Program-made: the position numbers and the translations under genes
In this document: positions 16,233 to 24,189 of the stretch, one piece after another
Position numbering within the stretch: the stretch's first letter is position 1
Layout: each line of letters starts with the position of its first letter
The notes under the pieces: generated by a model
What the model was told of the DNA's origin: nothing
The model's input: only the letters and a program-made list of their open reading frames with translations
Databases searched by the model: none
NCBI GenBank assembly: GCA_913009915.1
Contig: CAJVYZ010000001.1
Span: 1 to 26,675 of the forward strand
Origin: an uncultured Gemmatimonadota bacterium
Lineage (GTDB): Bacteria; Gemmatimonadota; Gemmatimonadetes; Gemmatimonadales; GWC2-71-9
Length of the DNA stretch: 26,675 bases
Reading direction: 5' to 3'

Positions 16233-17056
16233 GTCGGACGGGCACCCGGGCGCAGCGGCACCATCACGGCCGGTAGGTTGGTGATGATCCCCGTTACTCC
16301 GTCGCGCCAGAGACGCGTGGCGGTGCCGGGTTCGTCGATGGTCCACACATGCACGGGGATTCCGCTCTGGGCGGCCAGGGCCAGGCGCCGAGGGGCCACC
16401 AGCTCGAGGTTCCCCTTCCGCTGTGGCATGGAGAGCATGGCGTAGCCAGGGCGAACCGGGGATAAGCCCGCTACCGAGAGCAAGTACCACCAGGCGATTT
16501 CCCTCCGCGAGGCCGACCGGCGGTAGACGCCGTCCCGAAAGGCCCGCAACGCGCCGTGCAGAGACGACGCCACGACTACGTGCCGCCGGGCTCCGAACCG
16601 GTCCAGCACCAGGCGCACCTGTTCTTGCCCTCTCGACGACTTGAGCTCTAGGAGGATGGGGACTGCGGCAAAGCGCTCGAGCACCTGAGACAGGGTCGGG
16701 AGCACCGCTCCCCGGCCGCGCCATGGGTAGGCCTGTCCCCCGTCTGTGGTAAAGCAGTAGCCGGCGTCGATCTCTTGGAGAGCGGCGCTGGTGCTGGTTG
16801 CTACCGGAAGGTCCACATTTCCGATCCGGCCGGTAGACGGGTCGTGAATAATGACGGGCACACCATCGGCCGAGACCTGGACGTCCATTTCTAGGGCATC
16901 GGCTCCCTGGTCGAGGGCCAACTGAAACGCCCCGCAGGTGTTTTCTGGCCGGTGTGCCGAGGCGCCCCGGTGGGCCACGACCACAGGCCGGCCAGGGCCG
17001 ACCAAGGTGGCTACCGGGAGATTCTCGGTGGACGCCAGGTTACCTGATGATGCCAT
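16229..17056 (-). CDS. Glycerophosphodiester phosphodiesterase (GDPD family)
   Basis: 275 aa. Family signatures in order: VVVAHRGASAHRPENT (H29, R30, E38), DALEMDVQVSADG (E56, D58), VIIHD (H71), LLELK and VWTIDEP near the C-terminus. GDPDs cleave glycerophosphodiesters to glycerol 3-phosphate and an alcohol with a divalent metal. The ATG at 17056 has AAGGAA at 17061-17066 (minus strand) 4 nt upstream; longer frames to 17074 and 17128 (TTG) lack that support. No convincing signal peptide is seen, so a cytoplasmic location is likely. First gene of a three-gene coupled operon, divergent from the nos cluster across about 260 bp. Confidence 0.9.
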   Translation of the reverse strand: MASSGNLASTENLPVATLVGPGRPVVVAHRGASAHRPENTCGAFQLALDQGADALEMDVQVSADGVPVIIHDPSTGRIGNVDLPVATSTSAALQEIDAGYCFTTDGGQAYPWRGRGAVLPTLSQVLERFAAVPILLELKSSRGQEQVRLVLDRFGARRHVVVASSLHGALRAFRDGVYRRSASRREIAWWYLLSVAGLSPVRPGYAMLSMPQRKGNLELVAPRRLALAAQSGIPVHVWTIDEPGTATRLWRDGVTGIITNLPAVMVPLRPGARPT

Positions 17057-17060
17057 GCGG

Positions 17061-17066
17061 TTCCTT
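17061..17066 (-). promoter_or_regulatory. Ribosome binding site for the GDPD gene
   Basis: AAGGAA on the minus strand, 4 nt before the ATG at 17056. It decides between several in-frame starts. Confidence 0.6.
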
Positions 17067-17305
17067 GCTGTCATTGCAAGTACATTGCTGACAATAAGAT
17101 ACCTCACCGGTGGCAGGCTGGACAGCAACCGGCTAGTTTCGCCCTCAATAATGAAGAAAACTTCACGAGCGCTTCACTGTGACCCATTGAATGGTGCTCT
17201 AGATTGACCACACTCGATCTTGCGAGAAGGCTAGGCTACTAGGGGTAATTCTGATAACGGCATGAGTATGTCGGGTTTTGTTTCCCAGTGAACGCTCGGT
17301 TTATG

Positions 17306-17311
17306 AAAGGA
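17306..17311 (+). promoter_or_regulatory. Ribosome binding site for the cytochrome c gene
   Basis: AAAGGA is 9 nt before the ATG at 17321 and 3 nt before the ATG at 17315, which favours 17321. The upstream GTG (17288) and ATG (17303) have no such site. Confidence 0.5.
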
Positions 17312-17320
17312 CGAATGCGA

Positions 17321-17821
17321 ATGACGATGATCTCGAGGCCGAACTCGATTCGGTTGGCGGCCGCTCTACTGGTAGTGGGCGCCGTGGCTTGCGGTGGATC
17401 CTCCGGTGATTCCGGTGACGCGGAGTCGAACCAGGCGCAAGCCGCTGGCGGGAGTGACGAACTCACGGCCTTCCAGCTGGAACACGGTATCGGTCCGATG
17501 ACCGAGGTCGTCGAGGTGGGTGCACTGGACCCGGCAATGGCCCAAACCGGCGAAGAAATTTTCGCCATAAAATGTTCTTCGTGCCACAAGATAGACGAGC
17601 GGTACGTGGGACCGGCGTTGGGAGAGATCGCCCAGCAGCGATCGGCCACGTTCATCATGAACATGATCCTCAATCCGAAGGAAATGTACGAGCGGCATCC
17701 GGAGACGAAGGCGCTCCTGGCCGAGTATTTATCCTTCATGCCGGATCAGAACGTTACGCCCGACGAAGCGCGGGCCATCGTGGAGTATCTGCGCTCGGCT
17801 GCCCCAGGCGATGCCGAGTAG
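17321..17821 (+). CDS. Lipoprotein class I c-type cytochrome of the nos cluster
   Basis: 166 aa. A lipoprotein signal ends in VGAVAC with the lipidated cysteine C24, then an acidic, Ser/Gly-rich linker. The cytochrome domain has one heme c site, CSSCH (85-89), and a likely Met axial ligand in LSFMPDQ (M140), as in small class I cytochromes. It probably sits on the periplasmic face and passes electrons to NosZ, whose gene starts 67 bp downstream; clade II nos clusters usually carry such cytochromes. Other starts (GTG 17288, ATG 17303, ATG 17315) are possible. The 260 bp upstream, shared with the divergent GDPD gene, shows no palindromic FNR-type site that I can find. Confidence 0.9.
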   Translation: MTMISRPNSIRLAAALLVVGAVACGGSSGDSGDAESNQAQAAGGSDELTAFQLEHGIGPMTEVVEVGALDPAMAQTGEEIFAIKCSSCHKIDERYVGPALGEIAQQRSATFIMNMILNPKEMYERHPETKALLAEYLSFMPDQNVTPDEARAIVEYLRSAAPGDAE

Positions 17822-17888
17822 ATGTCGCAGTCCGTTGATCTTTTCCAATTCCATGCGTGACCGGATCGCCGGTCGCCGGAGGATTACC

Positions 17889-19832
17889 ATGATTCGAACA
17901 ACCAAGTTTGCGATGGGCCTAGCGGCCGGGGTCGTCACGCTGTTGGTGGCTGGGTGCGGCGGCGGTACTCCCATTGGCGGGAACGGTGACGCGGCGTCGG
18001 CCGTCTATGTCGCTCCGGGGGAGTACGACGAGTTCTACTTCTTCACCTCAGGCGGTTTCAGCGGCCAGCTCGGCGTCTATGGCTTGCCGTCCGGCCGGCT
18101 GCTGAAGCAGGTCCCGATTTTCTCGCAGTGGGCCGAGAACGGTTGGGGCTACTCCGAAGAGACCAAGGCCATGCTCGAGACGAGCTACGGCTTCGTGCCG
18201 TGGGGCGACTCGCATCATCCGGAACTCTCGCAAACGGACGGCGTCATCGACGGCCGGTGGCTGTTTATCAATGAAAACAACACCCCCCGGATTGCCCGTA
18301 TCGACCTGACGACATTCGAGACGGTCGAAATCATCGAGATCCCCAATTCGGCCGGCAACCACGCGTCGCCGTTCGTGACACAGAACACCGAGTACACTGT
18401 GGCGGCCACGCGGTTCAGCGTTCCCACCCCCCAAGCGGACGTACCGATCGATTCTTACAAGGAGAACTTCTCCGGGATGCTGTCGTTCGTTAAAGTGGCG
18501 GACAACGGCCGGATGAACATCGCTTTCCAGATCTTGGTCCCGGGATACAACTACGATCTGTCGCACTCGGGCAAGGGTCCGTCCCATGGCTGGTCGTTCT
18601 TCACTTCGTACAACAGCGAGCAGGCCAACACGCTACTCGAGGTGAACGCATCGCAGAACGACAAGGACTACATCGCGGCGGTCAACTGGATGCGGGCCGA
18701 GGAATGTGTCGCCAATGGGCAGGGAGAGCGATGGGCCTCGAACTATGTTCACAACTATTTCGACGATCGGCATATTGCCGTGTCGGACATGGAGAACGGT
18801 ACCACGGTCATCACACCGGCCACCTGCAGTGACATGGTGTATTACCTGCCGACGCCGAAGTCACCCCACGGGGTAGACGTCGATCCTAGCGGCCTGTTGA
18901 TTGCGGCCGGCGGTAAACTGGCCGCGGTCATCCCCGTGCATTCGTTCACCAAGATGATACAGGCCATCGAGAACGAGGATTTCATCGGCGAGGTGGAAGG
19001 GATTCCCATCCTGCGATACGAGTCCATCATCGCGGGCGAAGTAAAAAACCCGGGGCTCGGCCCCCTCCACACCGAGTTCGATGGCAAGGGCTACGCCTAT
19101 ACCAGCGCTTTCATCTCCTCGGAAATCGTCAAGTGGAGCCTGGAGACGTTCGAGGTCGTGGACCGCATCGATGCATACTACTCGATCGGCCACCTGTCCA
19201 TTCCCGGCGGCGATACCAGGGAACCATGGGGCAAGTGGGTGATCGCCCTGAACAAGACCACCAAGGACCGCTACCTGCCCACCGGCCCGGAGCTGGCCCA
19301 CTCGGCGCAGCTGATCGATATCAGCGGCGACAAGATGCGTCTGTTGCTGGATTTTCCCACCGTGGGCGAACCACACTACGCGCAGGGCCTGCCGGCATCG
19401 CTGATCAAGGACAAGCAGGTGCGGATCTACCCGCTCGATGAGAATGACCACCCGCTGGCCACCAAGACCGAGGCGGAAGCACGAGTCGAGCGCGAGGGAC
19501 GCAACGTCCACGTGTACATGACCACCATCCGGACCCACTTCGTACCCGACAACATCGAAGGCGTCCAGGTGGGCGATTCGGTCTTCTTCCACGTGACCAA
19601 CCTGGAGCAGGATTGGGACGTGCCACACGGCTTTGCGATTACCGGCGCCAACACGTCGGAATTGCTGCTCATGCCGGGTGAGACCAGGACGATAGTGTGG
19701 CTACCGACGCGGATCGGTGTCTATCCGTTCTACTGCACCGACTTCTGTTCGGCGTTGCACCAGGAGATGCAGGGCTACGTCCGCGTGTCGCCGCGTGGGT
19801 CGAGCGTACCGATCTCGTTCAACACGCCGTAG
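17889..19832 (+). CDS. nosZ: Nitrous oxide reductase, lipoprotein/Sec-type (clade II)
   Basis: 647 aa; reduces N2O to N2 in the periplasm. The signal peptide ends in LLVAGC (C23), a lipobox, with no twin arginines, so this is a Sec-exported clade II enzyme rather than the Tat-exported type. All seven CuZ histidines can be placed: H109 and H110 (DSHHPE), H158 (AGNHAS), H327 (SPHGVD), H394 (GPLHTEF), H435 (IGHLS) and H496 (GEPHYA). The C-terminal CuA site has H580 (DVPHGF) and the binding loop CTDFCSALHQEM (C616, C620, H624, M627). Every ligand is intact, so an active enzyme is likely. GGAGG at 17878-17882 is 6 nt before the ATG. A strong hairpin follows the stop codon. Confidence 0.97.
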   Translation: MIRTTKFAMGLAAGVVTLLVAGCGGGTPIGGNGDAASAVYVAPGEYDEFYFFTSGGFSGQLGVYGLPSGRLLKQVPIFSQWAENGWGYSEETKAMLETSYGFVPWGDSHHPELSQTDGVIDGRWLFINENNTPRIARIDLTTFETVEIIEIPNSAGNHASPFVTQNTEYTVAATRFSVPTPQADVPIDSYKENFSGMLSFVKVADNGRMNIAFQILVPGYNYDLSHSGKGPSHGWSFFTSYNSEQANTLLEVNASQNDKDYIAAVNWMRAEECVANGQGERWASNYVHNYFDDRHIAVSDMENGTTVITPATCSDMVYYLPTPKSPHGVDVDPSGLLIAAGGKLAAVIPVHSFTKMIQAIENEDFIGEVEGIPILRYESIIAGEVKNPGLGPLHTEFDGKGYAYTSAFISSEIVKWSLETFEVVDRIDAYYSIGHLSIPGGDTREPWGKWVIALNKTTKDRYLPTGPELAHSAQLIDISGDKMRLLLDFPTVGEPHYAQGLPASLIKDKQVRIYPLDENDHPLATKTEAEARVEREGRNVHVYMTTIRTHFVPDNIEGVQVGDSVFFHVTNLEQDWDVPHGFAITGANTSELLLMPGETRTIVWLPTRIGVYPFYCTDFCSALHQEMQGYVRVSPRGSSVPISFNTP

Positions 19833-19846
19833 CTGCAGGAACGAAA

Positions 19847-19885
19847 GCAAGGATCGGGGGGCGCTCATCGCCCCCCGTTCTTTGC
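19847..19885 (+). terminator. Strong hairpin between nosZ and the rest of the nos operon
   Basis: A perfect 8-bp stem, GGGGGGCG (19856-19863) with CGCCCCCC (19869-19876), has the loop CTCAT. An outer arm GCAAGGATC (19847-19855) pairs with GTTCTTTGC (19877-19885) with one G-U and one U-U. It starts 15 nt after the nosZ stop and is followed by only a short T-containing tail, so it may be a partial terminator or an mRNA stabiliser that keeps nosZ transcript above the downstream genes. Confidence 0.65.
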
Positions 19886-19907
19886 CTCTACACATAAAGG
19901 ACTCTTC

Positions 19908-20504
19908 ATGTTACGCTCATCGCGTGTCCTGATCGCTACAGCCTCCATACTGCTGGGCCTGGTGTTCATGTTCCCGCTGTGGCGCATCGAGCTTCAGGCA
20001 CCTCAGTATCCAGAAGGACTGGGGCTGTTGATCAAGGTCAGTGACATTACCGGAGTGAAGCCCCACGACCTGCAGAACATCAACGGGCTGAACCACTACA
20101 TAGGAATGAAGACCATCGAACCTGATTCGATCCCGGAACTGCGATTCATGCCGGTGTTCGTCGCCGTGATGATCGCCGCCGGACTGCTGGTAGCCGCGAC
20201 CGGCAACCGCGTGCTGCTGTACCTCTGGGTCGGCGTGTTCCTCATCGGGTCCGTCGCCGGCCTGGTCGACTTCTGGTTGTGGTCCTACGATTACGGCCAC
20301 AATCTCGATCCCACAGCGGCCATCAAGGTGCCCGGCATGACCTACCAGCCGCCCCTCATCGGGAGCAAGCAATTGCTGAACTTCGTGGCCACGTCCTGGC
20401 CCGCGTTGGGTGGGCTGGCGGCCATGGTGTCGGTCGGTATTGGCAGCCTGGTGGCCATCGGCGAATGGCGGCGGGCCCGCAAGGGCGCGGAGGCCACTGG
20501 GTGA
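19908..20504 (+). CDS. Four-helix membrane protein of the clade II nos cluster
   Basis: 198 aa. Hydrophobic segments lie near residues 8-25, 80-100, 102-125 and 160-185. Between the first two is a periplasm-sized loop with the motif INGLNHYIGMKTI; a YGHN motif is in the third loop. I do not recognise a characterised family. Position right after nosZ and membrane topology match the NosB-type protein described for clade II nos clusters, but that equivalence is inference. His, Met and Tyr in the loops could bind a metal. SD AAAGGA (19896-19901) is 6 nt before the ATG. Its stop overlaps the nosL GTG start as GTGA. Confidence 0.85.
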   Translation: MLRSSRVLIATASILLGLVFMFPLWRIELQAPQYPEGLGLLIKVSDITGVKPHDLQNINGLNHYIGMKTIEPDSIPELRFMPVFVAVMIAAGLLVAATGNRVLLYLWVGVFLIGSVAGLVDFWLWSYDYGHNLDPTAAIKVPGMTYQPPLIGSKQLLNFVATSWPALGGLAAMVSVGIGSLVAIGEWRRARKGAEATG

Positions 20505-20974
20505 CCGTTTGCTACCGGGCGTGGGGTATGCTCCTGAGCCTAGGTCTGGTCCTCGCGTGTAGTCCGCGCGGTCCCAAGGACATCCGCTACGGTGAAGAGC
20601 TGTGCGACTACTGCCATATGACCATCACCGACCCTGCTTTCGCCGCCCAGCTGGTCACCAGCACCGGCAAGGTGCACGTGTTCGACGATATCGGAGACCT
20701 GGCCTCCTTTACCACGGAGGGGCGGGTCCCGGTGGACGAGATCCATGGCATTTGGGTGAATCTGTTCCTCCACCCCGCGGATCGCATCCCGGTCGATGAC
20801 GCGGTGTTCCTTCAGAGTGATCGATTGCGCAGCCCCATGAGCAACGGTCTGGCGGCGTTCCGCTCGGGCGAGACCGCGGATAGCCTGCGGGGCGAGATCG
20901 GCGGCCAGATAATGATGTGGCGTGACGTGCTGCTGCGGGACCGCGCATCCCGCCGGGGCGCAGACACCGAATGA
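20501..20974 (+). CDS. nosL: NosL copper-binding lipoprotein
   Basis: 157 aa. A signal peptide ends in LGLVLAC with lipidated C20. The NosL metal motif CDYCHM (C35, C38, M40; CxxCxM) follows, then the typical FDDIGDLASF segment. NosL is an outer- or cytoplasmic-membrane-anchored Cu(I) chaperone that helps NosDFY assemble the CuZ centre of NosZ. The GTG at 20501 overlaps the preceding stop as GTGA (20501-20504), and its own stop overlaps the nosD ATG, so translation is coupled. An internal ATG at 20528 would also keep the signal peptide. Confidence 0.93.
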   Translation: MTVCYRAWGMLLSLGLVLACSPRGPKDIRYGEELCDYCHMTITDPAFAAQLVTSTGKVHVFDDIGDLASFTTEGRVPVDEIHGIWVNLFLHPADRIPVDDAVFLQSDRLRSPMSNGLAAFRSGETADSLRGEIGGQIMMWRDVLLRDRASRRGADTE

Positions 20975-22215
20975 GCCTAGCCGTCACCTCGTCCGTGTGT
21001 CTGGGACTTCTCATACCGTTCACGGTGGGGATGGCCCAGGACATAGTCGTCCAGGAGGGAACGTCAGTGCCGACACTCGGTGCGGCGATCCTCAGTGCCC
21101 GTCCAGGCGACCACATCGTAGTGCGGAGGGGCGTCTACCGCGAACCTACTATCGTCATCGACGTACCGGGGATCACTATCGAGGGCGACTCGGGGGCGGT
21201 GTTCGACGGCGAGGATGCCGAGGACGTCCTCCTGGTCACGGCCGACAGCGTGACGATCCGGGGCCTGACGATTCGCCATGTGGCCACCAGTTACATCGAC
21301 GATCGTGCCGCCATCAAGTTCCAGGAAGTCACCGGGTGTGTGGCCGAGCACAATCGCATCGAGGACGCTTTCTTCGGCATCTATCTGGCCAAGTCCACGG
21401 ATTGCACCATCCGCCACAACGTGGCTATCGGACGGAAGACGACCGAGACCAAGTCCGGCAACGCCATTCACCTGTGGAATTCGCGAGACGTGCTGGTGGA
21501 GGACAACACGGTGAGCGGCCACCGCGACGGCATCTACTTTGAATTCGTGACCGGCGCCATGGTGCGCAGGAACGTGAGCACGGATAACCTGCGGTACGGG
21601 CTACACTTCATGTTCTCCCATAATTGTGAATACTGGGACAATGTGTTTGCCAGAAACGGCGCCGGAGTGGCCGTGATGTACACCAAGGGAGTTACCATGG
21701 TCGGCAACCGGTTCGAGGAGAACTGGGGGTCGGCGGCGTTTGGTCTTCTCCTCAAGGACATCACCGACAGCCGGGTGGAGGACAACGTATTCCGCGGCAA
21801 CAGTACCGCCATCCACGCGGAGGGCTCCGACCGGATCATCGTCAAGGGGAACGAGTTCATCGCCAATGGGTGGGCCGTCAAGATCATGGCCAACTCTATC
21901 GACAACGAATTCACCCGGAATCGGTTCGTGGGAAACGCCTTCGACGTGTCGACCAACAGCCGGTCGAGTTCCAGCCGGTTCTCGGAGAACTACTGGGGCG
22001 CCTACCAAGGCTACGACCTCGACCGTGACGGTTACGGTGATGTGCCGTTTCGGCCGGTGCGACTGTTCGCCCTCCTGGTAGAGCAGTACCCGCCGGCCAT
22101 CATTCTCATGCGAAGCGCCTTCGTCGACATGATCGACTTGGCCGAACGGGTCGTGCCGATCCTGACGCCGGAAACGCTCGTCGACGAGCACCCGCTCATG
22201 GAGTGGCGGCAGTGA
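20971..22215 (+). CDS. nosD: NosD, periplasmic copper-site maturation protein
   Basis: 414 aa. A signal peptide (SLAVTSSVCLGLLIPFTVGMAQ) precedes a long right-handed parallel beta-helix made of CASH-type repeats, seen as recurring V-x-x-N-x-F/I-x-x-N/G patterns (for example VEDNTVSGH and VRRNVSTDN, VGNRFEEN, VEDNVFRGN, VKGNEFIAN). The conserved SENYWGAYQGYDLDRDG-type segment near the C-terminus and the end region (VEQYPPAIILMRS) fit NosD. With NosF and NosY it forms the NosDFY complex that handles copper for NosZ. ATGA overlap with nosL (20971-20974). Confidence 0.95.
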   Translation: MSLAVTSSVCLGLLIPFTVGMAQDIVVQEGTSVPTLGAAILSARPGDHIVVRRGVYREPTIVIDVPGITIEGDSGAVFDGEDAEDVLLVTADSVTIRGLTIRHVATSYIDDRAAIKFQEVTGCVAEHNRIEDAFFGIYLAKSTDCTIRHNVAIGRKTTETKSGNAIHLWNSRDVLVEDNTVSGHRDGIYFEFVTGAMVRRNVSTDNLRYGLHFMFSHNCEYWDNVFARNGAGVAVMYTKGVTMVGNRFEENWGSAAFGLLLKDITDSRVEDNVFRGNSTAIHAEGSDRIIVKGNEFIANGWAVKIMANSIDNEFTRNRFVGNAFDVSTNSRSSSSRFSENYWGAYQGYDLDRDGYGDVPFRPVRLFALLVEQYPPAIILMRSAFVDMIDLAERVVPILTPETLVDEHPLMEWRQ

Positions 22216-23000
22216 CGTCCCCCGAACGGCTTCCCCTGGAGCCACCGGACGCCCCGGCAATTCCGCGATTGGTTACGTCGACCGCCGCCATCGTCGAGGT
22301 GACCGACCTCGGCAAATCGTTCGGCGGCCTAACGGTCCTCGATGGGGTGAGCACCAGCTTCGCTGTGGCACGGATCACCGCGGTGGTGGGACCCAACGCC
22401 GCCGGGAAGTCGACGCTCATCAAGGCCATCCTGGGATTGGTCCGGCCGGACCGCGGTCGCATCGTCGTCAACGGCCACGTCGTGACCCGGGACTGGGATT
22501 ATCGCCGGGGGATCGGCTACATGCCCCAAGCCGGCCACTTCCCCGAGAACCTCACCGGCCGGGAAGTGCTGTCCATGCTGAAGCACTTACGCGGGCCGAG
22601 TGCCGAACTAGACGAAGAACTCCTCGACGCTTTCGCGTTGAGGCCGGAATTGGACAAGCAGGTCCGCACCTTGTCCGGAGGCACCCGGCAAAAGCTCAAC
22701 GCCGTGATTGCCTTTCTGTTTCGGCCCCCATTATTGATTCTCGACGAGCCCACCGCCGGCCTAGACCCGGTAGCCAGCGGAATCATCAAGGACAAGATTC
22801 TCCGGTGCCGGGAGTCGGGCACCTCCGTCGTCCTAACCAGTCACATCATGAGCGAAATCGAGGAACTGGCCGATTCCGTGGTATTCCTGTTGGAGGGGCG
22901 CATCCGGTTCGACGGCCCTCGCCTGGATCTGCAGCGTCTGACGGGGCACCAGAGCCTGGAACGGGCCATCGCCGTGTTGATGCAGGGAGGGGCGTCGTGA
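22212..23000 (+). CDS. nosF: NosF, ABC-type ATPase
   Basis: 262 aa from the GTG at 22212, which overlaps the nosD stop as GTGA (22212-22215); another GTG at 22203 is possible. It has Walker A GPNAAGKST (about 60-68), the Q-loop in GYMPQAGHFPEN, the ABC signature LSGGTRQKL, Walker B LLILDEPTAGLDP and the switch His in LTSHIMSE. It powers the NosDFY complex on the cytoplasmic side. It ends in GTGA overlap with nosY (22997-23000). Confidence 0.95.
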   Translation: MTSPERLPLEPPDAPAIPRLVTSTAAIVEVTDLGKSFGGLTVLDGVSTSFAVARITAVVGPNAAGKSTLIKAILGLVRPDRGRIVVNGHVVTRDWDYRRGIGYMPQAGHFPENLTGREVLSMLKHLRGPSAELDEELLDAFALRPELDKQVRTLSGGTRQKLNAVIAFLFRPPLLILDEPTAGLDPVASGIIKDKILRCRESGTSVVLTSHIMSEIEELADSVVFLLEGRIRFDGPRLDLQRLTGHQSLERAIAVLMQGGAS

Positions 23001-23782
23001 AGAGCACGGGGAAGATCCTGCGCTACCAGCTGCGTGATGTCATTCGCGGGCGCTGGATCCTGGTGTACACGCTGGTCTTTCTCCTCATGACCGACGTGTT
23101 GTTCCGATTCGGCGGCAGCGGCGACCGTGTCGTCCTGAGCCTGATGAACGTGGTGCTGCTGCTGGTGCCGCTGGTGAGCATCATCTTCGGCACGATGTAC
23201 CTCTACCACGCCAGAGAATTCATCGTGATGCTTCTGGCGCAACCGGTCGACCGGACCTCGCTGTTCCTCGGGCTGTATGGCGGCATGGCGATCCCCTTGG
23301 CCGGAGGCTACGCCGTGGGTGTGGGGCTTCCGTTCCTGTGGCACGCCGGAGGCGGAGCCGGTTCGGCCCTGGGCGTGTTGCTCCTAACCGGGGTACTGCT
23401 GACCTGCGCCTTTACCGCCTTGGCGTTCCTGGTGGCCGTCCTCTTCGAAGACCGGGCCAAGGGGTTCGGTGCCGCCGTACTCGTGTGGCTCCTGGCCGCG
23501 GTGGTGTATGACGGAATCGTGCTCATGGTGGTAACGACGCTGTGGCGCTATCCGCTCGAGCGGCCCCTCCTGGCTCTCACCATGCTCAACCCCATCGATC
23601 TCGGCCGAGTCCTCCTCCTGCTGCAGTTCGACATAGCCGCGCTGATGGGATACACCGGCGCCATCTTCAACCGCTTCTTCGGCAGCGCCGTCGGCAAGGG
23701 ACTAGCTCTGACCGTACTGGTGGCGTGGAGTGTCTTACCACTCCTCGTCGGGCTCCGCCGGTTCCGCATGAAGGACTTCTAG
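22997..23782 (+). CDS. nosY: NosY, ABC-type membrane permease
   Basis: 261 aa with about six transmembrane segments and the NosY-type landmark YLYHAREFIVMLLAQPVDR before the second half. It is the membrane partner of NosF in the NosDFY complex. GTG start at 22997, with a purine-rich GGGAGGGG just upstream, overlaps the nosF stop. Its TAG stop (23780-23782) is overlapped by the TAG of the convergent downstream gene within the palindrome CTAG. It is the last gene of the cluster; no terminator is visible before the convergent gene. Confidence 0.93.
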   Translation: MKSTGKILRYQLRDVIRGRWILVYTLVFLLMTDVLFRFGGSGDRVVLSLMNVVLLLVPLVSIIFGTMYLYHAREFIVMLLAQPVDRTSLFLGLYGGMAIPLAGGYAVGVGLPFLWHAGGGAGSALGVLLLTGVLLTCAFTALAFLVAVLFEDRAKGFGAAVLVWLLAAVVYDGIVLMVVTTLWRYPLERPLLALTMLNPIDLGRVLLLLQFDIAALMGYTGAIFNRFFGSAVGKGLALTVLVAWSVLPLLVGLRRFRMKDF

Positions 23783-24189
23783 TCGCGGCCGAACCGCTTG
23801 ATGCGCGGCACCGCGTTGACGGCAAAGAGGATGACCGCGGCGAGCTCCGCCACCCGGCCACCGGTGGCCAGCCCCGCATGATCCACTACCGAGCCAAGGG
23901 CGGCAGCTGCCACGCCCAGGTTGAGGAATAGCGCCGCCAGCACCACCGGTCCCACCGGCCCCCGCACCGGGGCAGCGGCGTGTTTCGGGAGGATCCAGTA
24001 GGCCACCCCCAGCGCCAGCTGGACCATCCAGCCGAACAGCAACATCTCGGCGTGGAGCGGCCAGGCACGCGTCACCAGGGCGGGGAGCTGGTAGCCTGCC
24101 TTGGCTCCCATGAGGAGCGTCCCCACCGCGGCACCCGCGACCAGGTAAACCAGAGCCGCGCGAACCAGGACCACCGTGACTCGCGGCAT
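23779..24189 (-). CDS. Four-helix membrane protein, heme-copper oxidase subunit I-like fragment (paralog B)
   Basis: 136 aa, four predicted helices. The segment HAEMLLFGWMVQLALGVAYW resembles the heme-binding helix II of CcoN/NorB-type subunits, with H at its start, then GW, Q, and GVA-W. Too small for a full oxidase and with no copper-site histidines, so no turnover role is claimed; heme binding is inference. ATG at 24189 and the upstream stop share one base (TGATG), implying coupling. It is homologous in pattern to the gene just upstream. Convergent with nosY, sharing the CTAG stop overlap. Confidence 0.75.
   Translation of the reverse strand: MPRVTVVLVRAALVYLVAGAAVGTLLMGAKAGYQLPALVTRAWPLHAEMLLFGWMVQLALGVAYWILPKHAAAPVRGPVGPVVLAALFLNLGVAAAALGSVVDHAGLATGGRVAELAAVILFAVNAVPRIKRFGRD

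Noticed and set aside
15186..16724. 512-codon version of the metallopeptidase
   Set aside because: The first 160 or so residues are an out-of-phase reading of the GDPD gene; the GTGA overlap at 16229-16232 gives the likely start.
17057..17320. FNR/CRP-type operator upstream of the nos cluster
   Set aside because: TTGACC at 17204 and GATC nearby do not form the TTGAT-N4-ATCAA palindrome, and no -10 element is suitably spaced.
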